Assembly (NCBI GenBank): GCA_029237695.1
Contig: CM055280.1
Location: 37,284,508 to 37,348,507, forward strand
DNA from: Conchocele bisecta
Lineage: Eukaryota; Mollusca; Bivalvia; Lucinida; Thyasiridae
Direction of reading: 5' to 3'
Length of the DNA stretch: 64,000 bases
Shown here: piece after piece, positions 20,578-32,315 of the stretch
Layout of the letters: every line of letters begins with the position of its first letter
How positions within the stretch are numbered: position 1 is the first letter of the stretch
The notes under the pieces: generated by a model
Database searches by the model: none
What the model was told of the DNA's origin: nothing
Seen by the model: only the letters and a program-made list of their open reading frames with translations
Translations under genes and position numbers: made by a program

Positions 20578-23500
20578 AACAAGAGGGGCCATGATGGCCC
20601 TAATTCGCTCACCTGACTCCATGAACACCAGAGGAGAATGTGACATTGAGTTCATGTGTTTTAAAAAAAATTGTGCTATTTTTTAGATGGCGGTCATCTT
20701 GGATTAAGCGATGACTCATTTTACCAAATCTGAAAATGCTTCACCCAAGGATCTTAACTTCCTATGAAGTTTGGCCAGCATCGGCCATGTGGTTCCTGAG
20801 AAAAAGACGTTCAAAATCTCGAATAAGTGGACCTTTTGGCAGCCATCATGGATGTTATAATCATCCGATTCCGACAAATATTGCACCAGAGCAATCGCCT
20901 CACCGATACCTTCAATTTGATATATGACATCAGCATATTCGGTCAAAAATAAAATTTGACCCCACGGGCCACGCCCATTTTTTGACCCCGGGGTCAACAT
21001 TTTCACAATTTTGAAAGAGCATTGTAAATCGATCATTTCTACCAAGTTTAGTCGAAATCCGGCTAGCGGTTCATGAGAAGATTTTTTAAGAATTTATGCT
21101 ATTTTTAGACGGCGGCCATTTTGGATTAGCGATGACCTCCATTTTAACAAATCTGAAAAGGTTTCACCAATGGACCATAACTTTTAAGTTTAGTTACCAT
21201 GGGCCAAGCGGTTCATGTGAAGAAGAATTTTGAAATCTATAATAAAAGAACGTTTTGACATTTCGGCGGCCATCTTGGATGACATAACAATCTGATTTCG
21301 ACAAAAAATGTACCAGAGTGATCGCCTCTTTGATACCTTCGATTTGATATATAACATGACCATATTCGGTAAAAAATAAAATTTGACCCAATTTGACCCC
21401 ACGGGCCACGCCCATTTTTGACCCCGGGGTCACCATTTTAACAACTTTGAAAGAGCATTGTACATCGATCATTCCTACCAAGTTTCGTCGAATCTGGTTA
21501 GCGGTTCTTGAGAAGAAGATTTTTGAAGAAATTGTGCTATTTTTAGACGACGGCCATCTTGGATTACGTAATGACGTCATTTTAACAATTTTGTAATCCC
21601 CCTACCTAAGGACCATGACCATGAAGTTTGGTGACTATAGGCCCAATGATTACCGAGGAGAAGACGTTTGAAAATGTTCACGGACGACGACGACGGACGA
21701 CGGACACATTACGGAAACAATAGCTCACATGAGCAAACAAGAGGCCCAAATGGGCCTGTATCGCTCACCTAAAAGCCTCCATAGTGGTCATCTTGATTTC
21801 ACAAAGACTCTTCACTTACAACTTCAAATGTTCCACATAATTTGTTGGTACCTTCTGATCTAACATATATTGTGAATGTGCATGTGATTTACTGCTATAC
21901 CTTCAATTTGATATATAAAATGACCATATTCGGTCAAAAATAAAATTTGACCCCTATTTGACCCCTCGGGCCATGACCATTTTTGACCCAGAGGCCACCA
22001 TATGAACAAATCTGAATCAGCGTTAACTATCGATCATTCATACAAAGTTTCGTTGAAATCGGCCTGGCGGTTTGTGAGAAGAAGATTTTTTTGACAATTT
22101 GACCTACTTTTCAACGGCGGACATCTTGGATTTGGTGATGACCTCCATTTTTACAAAAATGAACAGGCTTCACCAACAAACCATTTCATAAGAAGAAGTC
22201 CTTTGAAATCTTTAGTAAAAGAACAACCTTTTGACCTGTCGGTGGCCATCTTGGATGACGTAATCATCTGATTTTGGCAAAACATGCTCCAGAGTGATCG
22301 GCTCGTCGATACCTTGGATTGAATATATTATATGACCATATTCGGTCAAAAATATAATTTGACCCCTAGTTGACCCCTCGGGCCACGCCCATTTTTGACC
22401 CAGGTGTCACCATATGAACAAATCTGAAACAGCGTTAAATATCAATCATTCACACCAAGTTTCGTCGAAATCAGCCTGGAGGTTTGTGAGAAGAAGATTT
22501 TTTTGACAATTTGACCTACTTTTCAACGGCGGACATCTTGGATTTGGTGATAACCTCCATTTTAACAAAAATGGACATGCTTCACCCACAGACCATTACA
22601 GTTAAGTTTGGCCAATATCGGCCAAGTAGTTCACAAGAAGAATACGTTTGAAAGCTTTAGTAAAATAACAATTTTTTTACCTTTCGGTGGCCATCTTGGA
22701 TGACAAAATCATCTGATTTAGACAAAAAATGCTCCAGAGTGATCGACTAGTCGATACCTTCGATTTGATATATTATATGACCATATTCGGGCAAAAATAT
22801 AATTTGACCCCTAGTTGACCCCTTGGGCCACGCCCATTTTTGACCCAGGGGCCACCATATGAACAAATCTGAAACAGCGTTAACTATCAATCATTCACAC
22901 CAAGTTTCGTCGAAATCGGCCTGGAGGTTTGTGAGAAGAAGATTTTTTGACAATTTGACCTATTTTTCAACGGCGGACATCTTGGATTTGGTCATGACCT
23001 CCATTTTAACAACCAGAGTGATCACCTCTCTGATACCTTCAGTTTGATATAGACATGACCATATTCGGTCAAAAATAAAATTTGACCCCAATTTGACACC
23101 ACGGGTCGGGCGCACTTTTTAACCCCGGGGTCACCATTTTAACAACTTTGAAAGAGCATTGTACGTCGATCATTCCTACCAAGATTCGTCGAAATCCGGC
23201 TGGCGGTTCATGAGAAGAAGATTTTTTAAGAATTTGTGCTATTTTTAGACAGCGGCCATCTTGGATTAGCGACGACCTCCGTTTTAACAAATCTGAAAAG
23301 GCTTCACCCAAGGACCATAACTGTGAAGTTTGGCCACCATGGGCCAAGCGGTTCGTGTGAACAAGAATTTTGAAATCTCTAAAAAAAAGAACGACCTTTT
23401 GACCTTTCGGCGGCCATCTTGGATGATATGACCATCCAATTTCGACAAAAAATGTACCAGAGTGATGATCGCCTCTTTGATACCTTCAATTTGATATAGA

Positions 23501-24328
23501 CATGACCATATTCGGTCAAAAATAAAATTTGACCCCAATTTGACCTCAATTTGACCCCACGGGCCACGCCTATTTTTGACCCCGGGGTCTCCATTTTAAC
23601 AACTTTGAAAGAGCATTGTACATCGATCATTCTAACCAAGTTTCCTCAAAATCCGGCTAGCGGTTCATGAGAAGAAGATTTTTTAGTAATTTATGCTATT
23701 TTTAGATGGCGGCCATCTTGGATTAGCGATGACCTCCATTTTAACAAATCTGAAAAGGCTTCACCCATGGACTATAACTGTGAAGTTTGGCTACCATGGG
23801 CCAAGCGGTTCATGTGAAGAAGAATTTTGAAATCTATAATAAAAGAAGGACCTTTTGACCTTTCGGCGGCCATCTTGCACCAGAGTGATCGCCTCGTTGA
23901 TACCTTCGATTTCATATATAACATGACCATATTCGGTCAAAAATAAAATTTGACCCCAATTTGACCCCACCGGCCACACCCATTTTTGACCCTGGGGTCA
24001 CCATTTTAACAACTTTGAAAGAGCATTGTACATCGATCATTCCTACTAAGTTTTGTCGAAATCCGGTTGGCGGTTCTTGAGAAGAAGATTTTTGAAGAAT
24101 TTGTGTTATTTTTAGACGGCGGCCATCTTGGATTACGTAATGACGTCATTTTAACAATTTTGTAATACCCCTACCTAAGGACCATGACCATGAAGTTTGA
24201 TGACTATAGGCCCAATGGTTACCGAGAAGACGTTTGATAATGTTCACGGACGGACGGACGGACGGACGGACGACGGACACATTGCGGTAACAATAGCTCA
24301 CATGAGCTTCGCTCAGGTGAGCTAAAAA
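20578..24328 (+). mobile_element. Mosaic of Helentron-like families A and B
   Basis: 20578-21734 is a family A copy (hairpin GGGGCCATGATGGCCC, about three core units, ACGACGG tract) that stops inside its own 3' hairpin, at AGCTCACATGAGC. A family B 5' end follows at once at 21735 (AACAAGAGGCCCAAATGGGC, subterminal CGCTCACCT) with a distinct core to about 23008 (CATATGAACAAATCTGAAAC, TCAACGGCGGACATCTTGG). From about 23009 the core is family A again and ends with a complete A 3' end (ACGG tract, hairpin, GCTAAAAA at 24328). Confidence 0.8.
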
Positions 24329-24867
24329 TGGGTAAAATGTACCCAGTAAAGAGATAAGAAATGTGCTAATAACAAAGATATAGCAGCCTGCATGTCCAGC
24401 ATGCCAATGCATTTAATTTGCATATTTTCGACATAACTGACATAATTAATCAAGAATACAAAATAGAATTAGTTGAAACACAAATAGCACGGGGTTTACT
24501 ATGCCGGACTTTCAAGCCAATCAACTCACATACTTCCAAGCTATGGATCCGGAATTATTATCACATTGAAGTAATTCAGGTACTCAGTAACAATCCATAC
24601 TAACTTTTTACAACCATAATTTATGACTATACAATATGTATTTCTTACATTATAATAATAACAACTCAGCTAGTAGTTTGTGTTACCTAATCATTCAACA
24701 TGAATGACGAAGAATTGTAAAAAATATACCTTTGATATAAAGGATAGCAATGGAATATGATACTATTCTGCATAAAGATTCATAGGAATAGGAGGACAAA
24801 AAGGACTTAGTACATGAAGGGCCGGCCCATGATACACGTTGGTCCTGGTAAACTTATCAAATCTAAA
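24329..24867. other. Intron DNA without recognised feature
   Basis: AT-rich sequence with no supported exon, repeat or RNA. Confidence 0.5.
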
Positions 24868-25215
24868 TAATTCCAGCACAACAATATTTATTTACATTTA
24901 ATTGGTCCGTAGCAAGTCTCTGTCCAAAATTTATATCCCAGTAAACTCCCACGCCGAACTACTTTTCGTAACCGTGAGGCGCAGTTAAAATAATTCTTAA
25001 GAAAACGGAAAATAAACACATTTTCTTGATGAATTTATTTCAAATGCTGGAATTATAAGGAATGAATGGCCTTTTTGTAGAATTTATCGGGGATATAAAC
25101 TTGGAAAAGTCGTGGGAATACTGGACTAGGCCTTCCGGCCTTCGTCCAGTATTCCCGCGACTTTTCCAAGTTTATACACCGATAAATTCCAAAAAAAGGC
25201 CATTCATTCCTATAA
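24868..25215 (+). mobile_element. Large palindrome-bearing MITE 'AATTCCAGCA' family (copy 3)
   Basis: AATTCCAGCACAACAATATT start, TAAACTCCCACGCCGAACTA, CGTAACCGTGAGGCGCAGTT, then the inverted repeat GGAATGAATGGCCTTTTTGT to AAAAGGCCATTCATTCC with GGCCTTCCGGCC at the centre. Confidence 0.85.
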
Positions 25216-25239
25216 TAAAATCTATTCTCTTATCAATAT

Positions 25240-25367
25240 AGATGGGGAGATAACCTACTGGTAGACCATTGTACCTCAGTAATGAAGGTTGTGAATTCAA
25301 TCCCAGCCTTAGGCACAAAAATACTTTCAAAGAGTATTTCCATCCCACTAGTCTTTGAGATGTGACT
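25240..25367 (+). mobile_element. tRNA-headed SINE, short copy
   Basis: The tRNA-like head (ACTGGTAGACCATTGTACCT, GGTTGTGAATTCAATCCCAG) is followed by ATACTTTCAAAGAGTATTTC and CATCCCACTAGTCT. These match in reverse the SINEs at 29246-29440 and 32681-32885. It is truncated by the MITE at 25368. Confidence 0.68.
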
Positions 25368-25603
25368 TTAACTCTTTGCATGCTGGGAAACTTGTGGGCG
25401 ATAAATAGTTCAAAACTAGCGGACAAAATTCATCATATTTTCTTGTATTTCTCCCTGTAAATATCATGAATATGTCTGAGGACTCTCCTGAGTACTCCAT
25501 TCTAATGAAATTTCAAGACATATTTACAGAGAAAAATAAAACACACTCCTAATTGGTTTGGTGGATATTTTCACCGCTGCTTGGCTAGCACGCAAAGAGT
25601 TAA
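25368..25603. mobile_element. TTAACTCTTTGCATGC MITE
   Basis: Flanked by TTAA, with termini AACTCTTTGCATGCTGGGAA and GGCTAGCACGCAAAGAGTT. An inner pair TTTCTCCCTGTAAATATCAT / AGACATATTTACAGAGAAAA is present. A second, decayed left end of this family is at 30523-30545. Confidence 0.78.
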
Positions 25604-26137
25604 ACCAAGGTTCTGCCTCTATATGACCTTAGCTGGTGCTGATATGCTAATCCCATTCACCTTCACTTTTCTTATCAATATTTTAATGTCTGAATAGGAA
25701 CAGTGTAGGCCCAGTGCTGAAGCACATGCTGATCTGGGCCTACACTGGTCGCAAACATTGTACAATCACGTTTATCTATACACATTTATCTATATATGTT
25801 TACTGTATATCTTTATGGTATTTATCACCATAATTAATGAGGCATGGCTATTTTAATATTTTAATATTTTTTCAATTAAAGCTGATCCAAAAATAGAAAT
25901 CCCATTCAATCTATGTCAGCATGACACATTCTTAAAGAAAATCGGCGACCCATATAGAGACAACAAACAAAGTGACTATGAGTCAGGCATCTCTGACCTG
26001 CTTACACAGACTTGAAACGGTATGTTGGAAATCATTCTGAGCCTGTGATTGAAAAAAACATTTTAGAATACTCAACTGAAAGTTGTGCTCAACCTGGCTA
26101 AAAGGGGCATATCAGACTTTTTTGAAAAAATATTATA
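25604..26137. other. Intron DNA with one MITE-core hairpin
   Basis: The only feature is a hairpin at 25703-25745 (GTGTAGGCCCAG...CTGGGCCTACAC), like the core of the GTGGCTGTGACTGG MITEs. The rest is AT-rich and unassigned. Confidence 0.5.
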
Positions 26138-27470
26138 AACTAGATTGGTCAGTAAGCGAGGCTTACGGAATACCCCCTCGTGTGGGCCCAGGTACCCCTA
26201 AATATGTAAAATTTTCCAAGTGTGTGGACTTGTGACCTTGACTCTGGGCTTAGCGGGGGCAGCACAAACGTAAATTTGTCACAGGATGGTAGAAGTCCAT
26301 TGGAGCAATGCGTGTGTGAAATGTGAAGCAGATCCGAGCAAAGAAATAGAAGTTATAACCGATTTCTCTGATGTTAAGAGACCAAGTATATGACCTTGAC
26401 CTTGAGATCAGCGGGGATATGTTACAGCATGATAGTAGAGCCTTAGAGGAATGCATGCATGAAACATTAAAAATTTGCAATGAAGGAAATAGAAGTTATA
26501 ACATATTTCTTTGATGTTAAGTTTTGTAAAGAGACCAAGTATTTGAACTTGACCTTGGGATCAGCGGGGGTTGGACGGTCGTGGATTTGGCACAACATGG
26601 TAGTAGAGCCCTACAGGAATGCATGTGTGAAATATTAAGCATTTAGATGAAGGAAATATAAGTTATAACATATTCCTCTGATGTTAAGTTTTATAAAGTA
26701 TTTGACCTTGACCTTGGGATCAGCGGGGGTTGGACAGTCGTGGATTTGGCACAGCATGGTAGTAGAGCCTTACAGGAATGCATGTGTGAAATATTAAGCA
26801 TTTTAGATGAAGGAAATAGAAGTTATAACAATATTTCTCTGATGTTAAGTTTTGTAAAGAGACTAAGTATTTGACCTTCACCTTGGGATCTGCAGGGGCT
26901 GGACGGTCGTGGATTTGGCACAGCATGGTAGTAGAGCCTTACAGGAATGCATGTGTGAAATATTAAGCATTTTAAATGAAGGAAATAGAAGTTATAACAA
27001 TATTTCTCTGATGTTAAGTTTACGGACTAAGTATTGGGATCTGCGGGGGTTGGACGGGGGGTTGGACGGTCGTGGATTTGGCACAGCATGGTAGTAGAGC
27101 CTTACAGGAATGCATGTGTGAAATATGAAGCATTTTAGATGAAGGAAATACAAGTTATAACAATATTTCTCTGATGTTAAGTTTACGGACGCACAGACGG
27201 ACGGATGGACGGACGGACAGACGTTCTTACAGTACTATACTTATGTGGCTTATCACATGTTAAATATTAGCCACATAAAACGATTTTTTGCCACATAAAA
27301 GGATTTTTTAGGTGGCTAATTGTAACCAACCCTATCCTTTACCAAGTCCATAACCCTGTGGGGCTAGCCACATAAGTACCCTAATGTGTGCCCGGACGGA
27401 CGGACGGACGGACGGACGGATAACCCGACTCCAGTATACCCCCACAACTCGTTGCGGGGGGTATAATTAA
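26138..27470 (+). mobile_element. Helentron-like element family C
   Basis: 5' AACTAGATTGG, hairpin GTAAGCGAGGCTTAC (26152-26166) and subterminal ATACCCCC (26170-26177). The core at about 26225-27180 holds six units of about 165 bp with GACCTTGACCTTGGGATCAG and GTGGATTTGGCACAGCATGG. Two ACGG tracts (27190-27222, 27393-27420) flank an inverted-repeat segment (ACTTATGTGGCT...AGCCACATAAGT). The 3' hairpin ATACCCCCACAAC/GTTGCGGGGGGTAT (27436-27464) is followed by AATTAA. Confidence 0.78.
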
Positions 27471-27735
27471 CACGTGGAGAGATAAATGACACAGTGAAGA
27501 CCATCCAAGAGGATCTCCGGTATACCGAGGTTCTACTGTATTAATTGGCAGACATGGCCCATTCATAGGCACCCCCAACAACGGGGGGATTAAATCTACA
27601 ATAAGCACTTGAATAAATGAGCACCTCACCGTGATACTTCACCACATGGCATGTCAGCGGACCACAGAAATGCATTGCCCTGTTTTATAACTAAATACAG
27701 GTTACCAAATATACAGTCATGATGGATCAGTACAC

Positions 27736-27938
27736 TTAACCCTTACACCCCTAAATATACAACATTGGCTTTACCATGTTAATTTTTGGAATATTTCAAT
27801 ACAGAGAAAATGCAAATTTTTGTTTAATTGAATACTAACAAATGCTACAGATCCTGACGAGACACGAGCCGACTCATCAGGATCTACAGTGTTTGTACAT
27901 GTTGGCTTGAAGATATGTAGGGTTGGAAAAAAGGTTAA
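27736..27938. mobile_element. TTAACCCTTTCA-family MITE (diverged, complete)
   Basis: TTAA at both ends. TTAACCCTTACACCCCTAAA, ACCATGTTAATTTTTGG, the core (GATCCTGACGAGAC / GACTCATCAGGATC) and GTAGGGTTGGAAAAAAGGTT are present. Confidence 0.75.
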
Positions 27939-27943
27939 ATCTT

Positions 27944-28167
27944 TTAACCCTTTGAACCCGCAGAAAACAGTGCAGATGAGCCGTGGCCGCCTAGTAACGA
28001 GCCTACTCCTCCGCATCTGCACTTTTTTAAAGTAATTTTCATATTTTTGAGAACAAAAACACGCCATTTCATAAATGGACTGGTCTGAAAATCATTTTGT
28101 GAAGATTGGATGGTTTGCAAAATTAACATATCAAAATCCATTCGTTACTTAGGGGTGAAAGGGTTAA
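27944..28167. mobile_element. TTAACCCTTTCA-family MITE (complete, opposite orientation)
   Basis: TTAACCCTTTGAACCC at the left, TTAGGGGTGAAAGGGTTAA at the right, with TTTCATAAATGGACTGGTCT and AATTAACATATCAAAATCCA in reverse family order. It is only five bases from the copy at 27736. Confidence 0.82.
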
Positions 28168-28777
28168 GTACAAAATGCCTCTCTCAGTTAGTGACAGCGT
28201 ATACCATAATCAAACTGTGTGCAAGGTGCAACTATTAAAGCAGATAGCTTTTTGCTAGCAAATGACCCAAATAACTAGACCTGACATTGACATAGCAATA
28301 CATTGGGGGTCATAGATAGATGTATCACAGCATAATAGAAGACGATCACTGAATGCTGCAGAATGTTCTGTGAAAATGAATAGCTTTAAATTCCCAGCCA
28401 CAGTTAAGGTAATTTAGGGATGATAAAATTCTATGAACGGTGAAAAGACACTTGTTGCATACTTCTTTTGTTTTCTGGGTAACCAATAAGCGATGGTAGA
28501 AATAGAATGTCAGTTATGTCAGATGGTCACTGAGAACAATATAACATTCTTAAATAGGTTATCAAACTTGGGAAGTTGCAAGCACTTGCCTCAGAACAAC
28601 AGTAACTACTGGTACTGGCGAATCCTTGATGTTAAAATTGGCGGAATTTGTTTGTTTTGACATGATGTTACAACTACGGTAGGTAAGCCACGGGACATCA
28701 ATGCCACCAACTCCAACAATACTGATGCTGATGTTGCCTCAGAAAGGCAGTTACTCGTGATTTTCCAAGTTATATAC
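28168..28777. other. Intron DNA without recognised feature
   Basis: No exon, repeat or hairpin is supported. Short ORFs on either strand are unrecognised. Confidence 0.5.
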
Positions 28778-29009
28778 GAGACAAGCCATGTGATTTTATA
28801 CCTAATAAGACGGGCGATTTTCAGTTTCATAAAGTATTTACAAAAAATTATGGTATTTTCTGGAAATTATGTCAAAAGATTACAAAATAGAATTCAGCAT
28901 TTGCAATGAAAATTTGGTAAATTTTTAACATAATTTACATATTTTTTAATAATTTATTTCATGAAAAAGTTCCCTTCTTCTAAGGTACAAAATCACATGG
29001 CTTGTCTCA
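28778..29009. mobile_element. 'GAGACAAGCCATGTG' MITE
   Basis: Terminal inverted repeats GAGACAAGCCATGTGATTTT and AAAATCACATGGCTTGTCTC flank an AT-rich, non-coding interior. A diverged copy is at 18921-19319. Confidence 0.82.
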
Positions 29010-29052
29010 TATAATTTTGCTTACCTAGCAGATGCCCTCTCGTCCACTCATG

Positions 29053-29245
<193 letters not shown>

Positions 29246-29440
29246 TGAAAAGTGAAAAGTGAAAGTGAATGGGTTTTAACGTCCCACCAACAGCTGGGAT
29301 CATATAGAGACGGGACTACAGTTTAAAGTCTCATCCGACAGACCAGTGGGATGGAAATACTATGCAAGTATTTTTGATGCCTAAGGAAGTCAGGTGTTCT
29401 AACCCCTAGGCCACAATCCATTCCCACGGAGACAGACGTA
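29246..29440 (-). mobile_element. tRNA-headed SINE
   Basis: On the minus strand it starts with a tRNA-like head (GTGGCCTAGGGGTTAGAACA) and continues through CATCCCACTGGTCTGTCGGA and GTTGGTGGGACGTTAAAACC to a tail in the ACAG/GTGAAAA run. Copies at 32681-32885 and 34612-34712 share the TTTAACGTCCCAGCAACAGC and AAGTCTC...GACAGACCAGTGGGA parts. Confidence 0.75.
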
Positions 29441-29461
29441 TGGACACACAACGTTGCTTAC

Positions 29462-29581
29462 CTCCTGTAATGGCTCAGGGATAAACTCGCCCTCGCTATT
29501 TATAGAACTACACGACGTTGAATGACGATACGATGGACCGCCCGGCAATGATCCCGGGGGTGGACTGGGAGAATCCCGGTT
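29462..29581 (-). CDS. MAP3K2/3: MAP3K2/3 exon: SINSEGEFIPE-motif segment
   Basis: The exon is 120 bp (40 codons, phase 0 at both ends), donor GTAAGC at 29461-29456, acceptor TAG at 29584-29582 behind TTTGTTTCTATT. It encodes S-P-P-P-G followed about 15 residues later by S-S-I-N-S-E-G-E-F-I-P-E. Vertebrate MEKK2/3 have the same pair in the same order (S-S-P-P-P-G, then S-I-N-S-E-G-E-F-I-P-E), so this is the most diagnostic linker exon in the window. Confidence 0.92.
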
Positions 29582-29696
29582 CTATAAATAGAAACAAAAT
29601 ATACTTGTTTATTACACTGCTGGCACTTATTTGTATGGGTTTCACTGTGAGAGAAAAGCCATATGCAATGTGTGTATCTAGGAAACCAGATACACA

Positions 29697-29905
29697 ATTT
29701 GATTTGATTTGACCTGTCAACAGCTATGGTCATTTTAGGCCGGGTTAACGAGGTCGAATCCCTTATTTCACCTGTTGTGATGGGGGGAAATCCCAAAATC
29801 AGAACTGAATATTTACAGAAAAAATATATATTCATCCCTGAAATTAGAATAACCTGAGCTGGTGCCAGGTCCTCACCACACTAGAGTCACTTTGCACCAT
29901 TCACT
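29697..29905 (+). mobile_element. Dispersed repeat (SINE-like tail), copy 2
   Basis: TTTGATTTGATTTGACC, CAACAGCTATGGTCATTTTA, AATCAGAACTGAATATTTAC, CCCTGAAATTAGAATAACCT and GGTGCCAGGTC are collinear with 7965-8211. Confidence 0.65.
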
Positions 29906-30694
29906 AAAGGGAATACGATTAATATTAATCTTACTACTTTTATAATGGGTATAACCGGATTCAACTCTCAAGTAACAAGGAAGCCGAAAATGTACCTGAG
30001 AGCATATTTTACACACTTATTTGAGCAGAATACACATTCAGTATCAAAAGTGGGAGTACAAAATACTCACAGCAATGTGAAAATATGCATTGAATTTCAA
30101 ATTGTGCAAATACTGCAATAAAGTTGAAAATTTACTTGTTCACAGTGTTTGCTATTTGCAAATCAAATAAGTGAATTTTTAACTTTGTTTTATTTTTTAT
30201 CATTTGTTCCCTGTTTAATGAGGAAGACAATCAATAATACGTTTGTAAAAGTAAAATATGTATTGAATTTGAAATATGAGGGTATAATACGCTTTAGATA
30301 CAAAACTTATCTGGAGCTCTGGATATACATGTACAACAAAAAGTTTAGTTTTTATTACTGTTAGAACAGGAAATCAGAAACAACACTGACGGATGGACCC
30401 CTCAAAAACTTTAATGTCATCTGATCTTCACCTAGAGCATAGGGGTGGCATGGGTGGGCTATTGAATGAAAATATGGATGATGACAAATAATATAAAATG
30501 AAGTTTTAAGCCAACCAGATTGAACTCTTTGCATGCTAGCGGCGAAAATATCCGCCAAACAAATTAGGACTACATGTGTATATGTTTTATTTCTTTTATT
30601 ATGTTTTTATTATTTAGAAAAACGTAGTAAGTTATATTGAAATTCCATATATTTAATTGGCCAAAACGTCTCTAATTTTACATGGAAAAGACAG
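29906..30694. other. Intron DNA with weak repeat traces
   Basis: A GGTGGCATGGGTGGGCTATT / AAAATATGGATGATGACAAA segment at 30445-30490 recurs at 42222-42262. A TTAACTCTTTGCATGC-type MITE end (GAACTCTTTGCATGCTAGCG) is at 30524-30543. The remainder is unassigned AT-rich DNA. Confidence 0.5.
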
Positions 30695-31247
30695 TTAACC
30701 CTTTCAATCTTAAGTACCAGTAGCCTATTTCACCAACATTGCAAAGTATACTTTTCTAGCAAAGAATACTTTGAAATCATTTAATTTGCCCAAACTGCAT
30801 TATTTCATATAGAACTAACAAATGCATATATTTGATGATTAAAACTATGCAGAATTATTATACTGAATATATTAGATTATCACAGCCAAAATGGCTGTGA
30901 TAATGTAATAAATTCAGTATAATAAAAAATAGTAAATTTATTCTTAAATTGAAAAGTTCAAAGTATACTTTGCTAGATAAGTATACTTTGCAATGTTGGT
31001 GAAATACCGTAGGCTACTGGAATGAGTTTTGATATGTTAATTTTGCAGCCAGTCCAATCATCACAATTTTCAGACTAGTTCATTTATGAAAAGGGTGTAT
31101 TTTTTGTTCTCAAAAATATGAAAATTACTTTCAAAATGTGCAGATCCTGAATGTGCAGATCATGTGCGGCTCGTTATGAGTAGGCTCATCTGGATCTGCA
31201 CTGTTTGCATAAACCGCTATAGAAGGCTTTCGGGTTCAAAGGGTTAA
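30695..31247. mobile_element. TTAACCCTTTCA-family MITE split by a nested MITE
   Basis: Left end TTAACCCTTTCAATCTTAAG, right end TCGGGTTCAAAGGGTTAA, both with TTAA. The host MITE is interrupted between TAAGTAC and GAATGAGTTTTGATATG by the CAGTAGCC element at 30718-31019. Inside, a GTGCAGATCCTGAATGTGCA segment is duplicated. Confidence 0.85.
30718..31019. mobile_element. 'CAGTAGCC' MITE (copy 2, nested)
   Basis: Termini CAGTAGCCTATTTCACCAAC and GTTGGTGAAATACCGTAGGCTACTG (read in two parts). Subterminal TTGCAAAGTATACTT occurs on both sides, with a central palindrome around TCACAGCCAAAATGGCTGTG. Confidence 0.87.
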
Positions 31248-31282
31248 GATACATGATGGTGGCTATTTTAAGTATCACGTAC

Positions 31283-31453
31283 GTGTGACTTGTGTGTGTT
31301 GACGGAGGCGGCCTGCGACTGGCCGGTGGACGCCTCCCGCGCGATGTGGTTCGGGTGGGTGAGCAAGAGCCGTAGACTCGCCGTCTTCTCGTTCTTGTCC
31401 ACGAGCCGGATTGCCGAGTCCAGCTCCGGCTGACACTTTATAGGGATGTACAC
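31283..31453 (-). CDS. MAP3K2/3: MAP3K2/3 exon: C-terminal half of PB1 domain
   Basis: The exon is 171 bp (57 codons, phase 0 at both ends), GC-rich, with donor GTACGT at 31282-31277 and acceptor TAG at 31456-31454. It starts V-Y-I-P-I-K-C-Q-P-E-L-D-S-A-I and continues D-K-N-E-K-T-A-S-L-R-L-L-L. These match the PB1 strands and helix of MEKK2/3 (I-P-L-K-x-Q-x-D-L-D-K-A-I, then K-S-L-R-I-L-L). PB1 domains mediate heterodimerisation, and in MEKK2/3 the partner is MEK5. A second GT lies in the overlapping ACGTACGT, so a donor 4 bp away is possible but breaks phase. Confidence 0.92.
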
Positions 31454-31467
31454 CTACGGATGTAGAG

Positions 31468-32315
31468 CAACATGGTCGTAGTGATTGGCTAGTGGGGGCC
31501 AGCCAACGATTGAGTAGGCCTTTATCTCTGTTTAACCCTTTCACCTCTAAGCAACTGGAATATGTTAATTATGCAGCCAATCCAATCGAAAATGATTTTC
31601 AGACTAGTCCATTTATGAAAAGAGGGTGTTTTCGTTCTAAAAAATGTGAAAATTGCTTTCAAAAGGTGTAGATCCTGATGAGACGGCTCATCATGAGGCG
31701 GCTCATCTGGATCTACACTTTTTGCCAATACCATTTTACAGGCCTGTGGTCAATAGGCAACTATACAGTGGGGAACACTGTACAAGATGTACGAAACATG
31801 GTCGTCAACGTTGTACAGATGGGGCACAGCCATTGATTGATTGCTTGATCGATCTGGGCTTCAATAGCAAAATCATATGTACCTATACGGGGGGAACACC
31901 GTACAATACACGGTCGTTAATGATTGGACTCGTGGGTCACAGCCAACGATTGAGTGATTGGGGCTTTATCTGTGTTCAATAGCAGTCATATGAAGCTATA
32001 TTGGGGGAACACCGTACAATACACGATCGTCAATGATTGGACTTGTGGGTCACAGCCAACGATTGAGTGATTGGGGCTTTATAATCTTGGTTCAATAGCA
32101 GTCATAAGCACCTATATTGGGGTAACACCATACAAATAAGTGGTCGTCAATGATTGGACTAGCAGAGCCAACGATTATTTGATCGCTTGATTGAGTGAGT
32201 CATATGCACTTATACGGGGAAACAAATTAATAGTCATCAACTTTGGACTGGTGGGGCCAGCCAGCGATTGTTTAATCGCTTGATTGATTGATTGATTGGG
32301 GTCTTATCTCTGTCC
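31468..32315. repeat. About 120-bp tandem array, interrupted by a MITE
   Basis: Units contain GGTCGTCAATGATTGGACT, GTGGGTCACAGCCAACGATT, GAGTGATTGGGGCTTTAT and GGGGGAACACCGTACAATAC. About five units lie in 31753-32315, and the right part of one more at 31468-31531. The array begins within 15 bp of the acceptor of the exon at 31283-31453. A GATT run closes it at 32280-32298. Confidence 0.85.
31532..31750. mobile_element. TTAACCCTTTCA-family MITE inside the 120-bp array
   Basis: TTAACCCTTTCACCTCTAAG start, GATTTTCAGACTAGTCCATT, the core palindrome (GATCCTGATGAGACGGCTCA / GAGGCGGCTCATCTGGATC) and ACAGGCCTGTGGT. The right terminus is lost, so the array resumes without a second TTAA. Confidence 0.83.
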
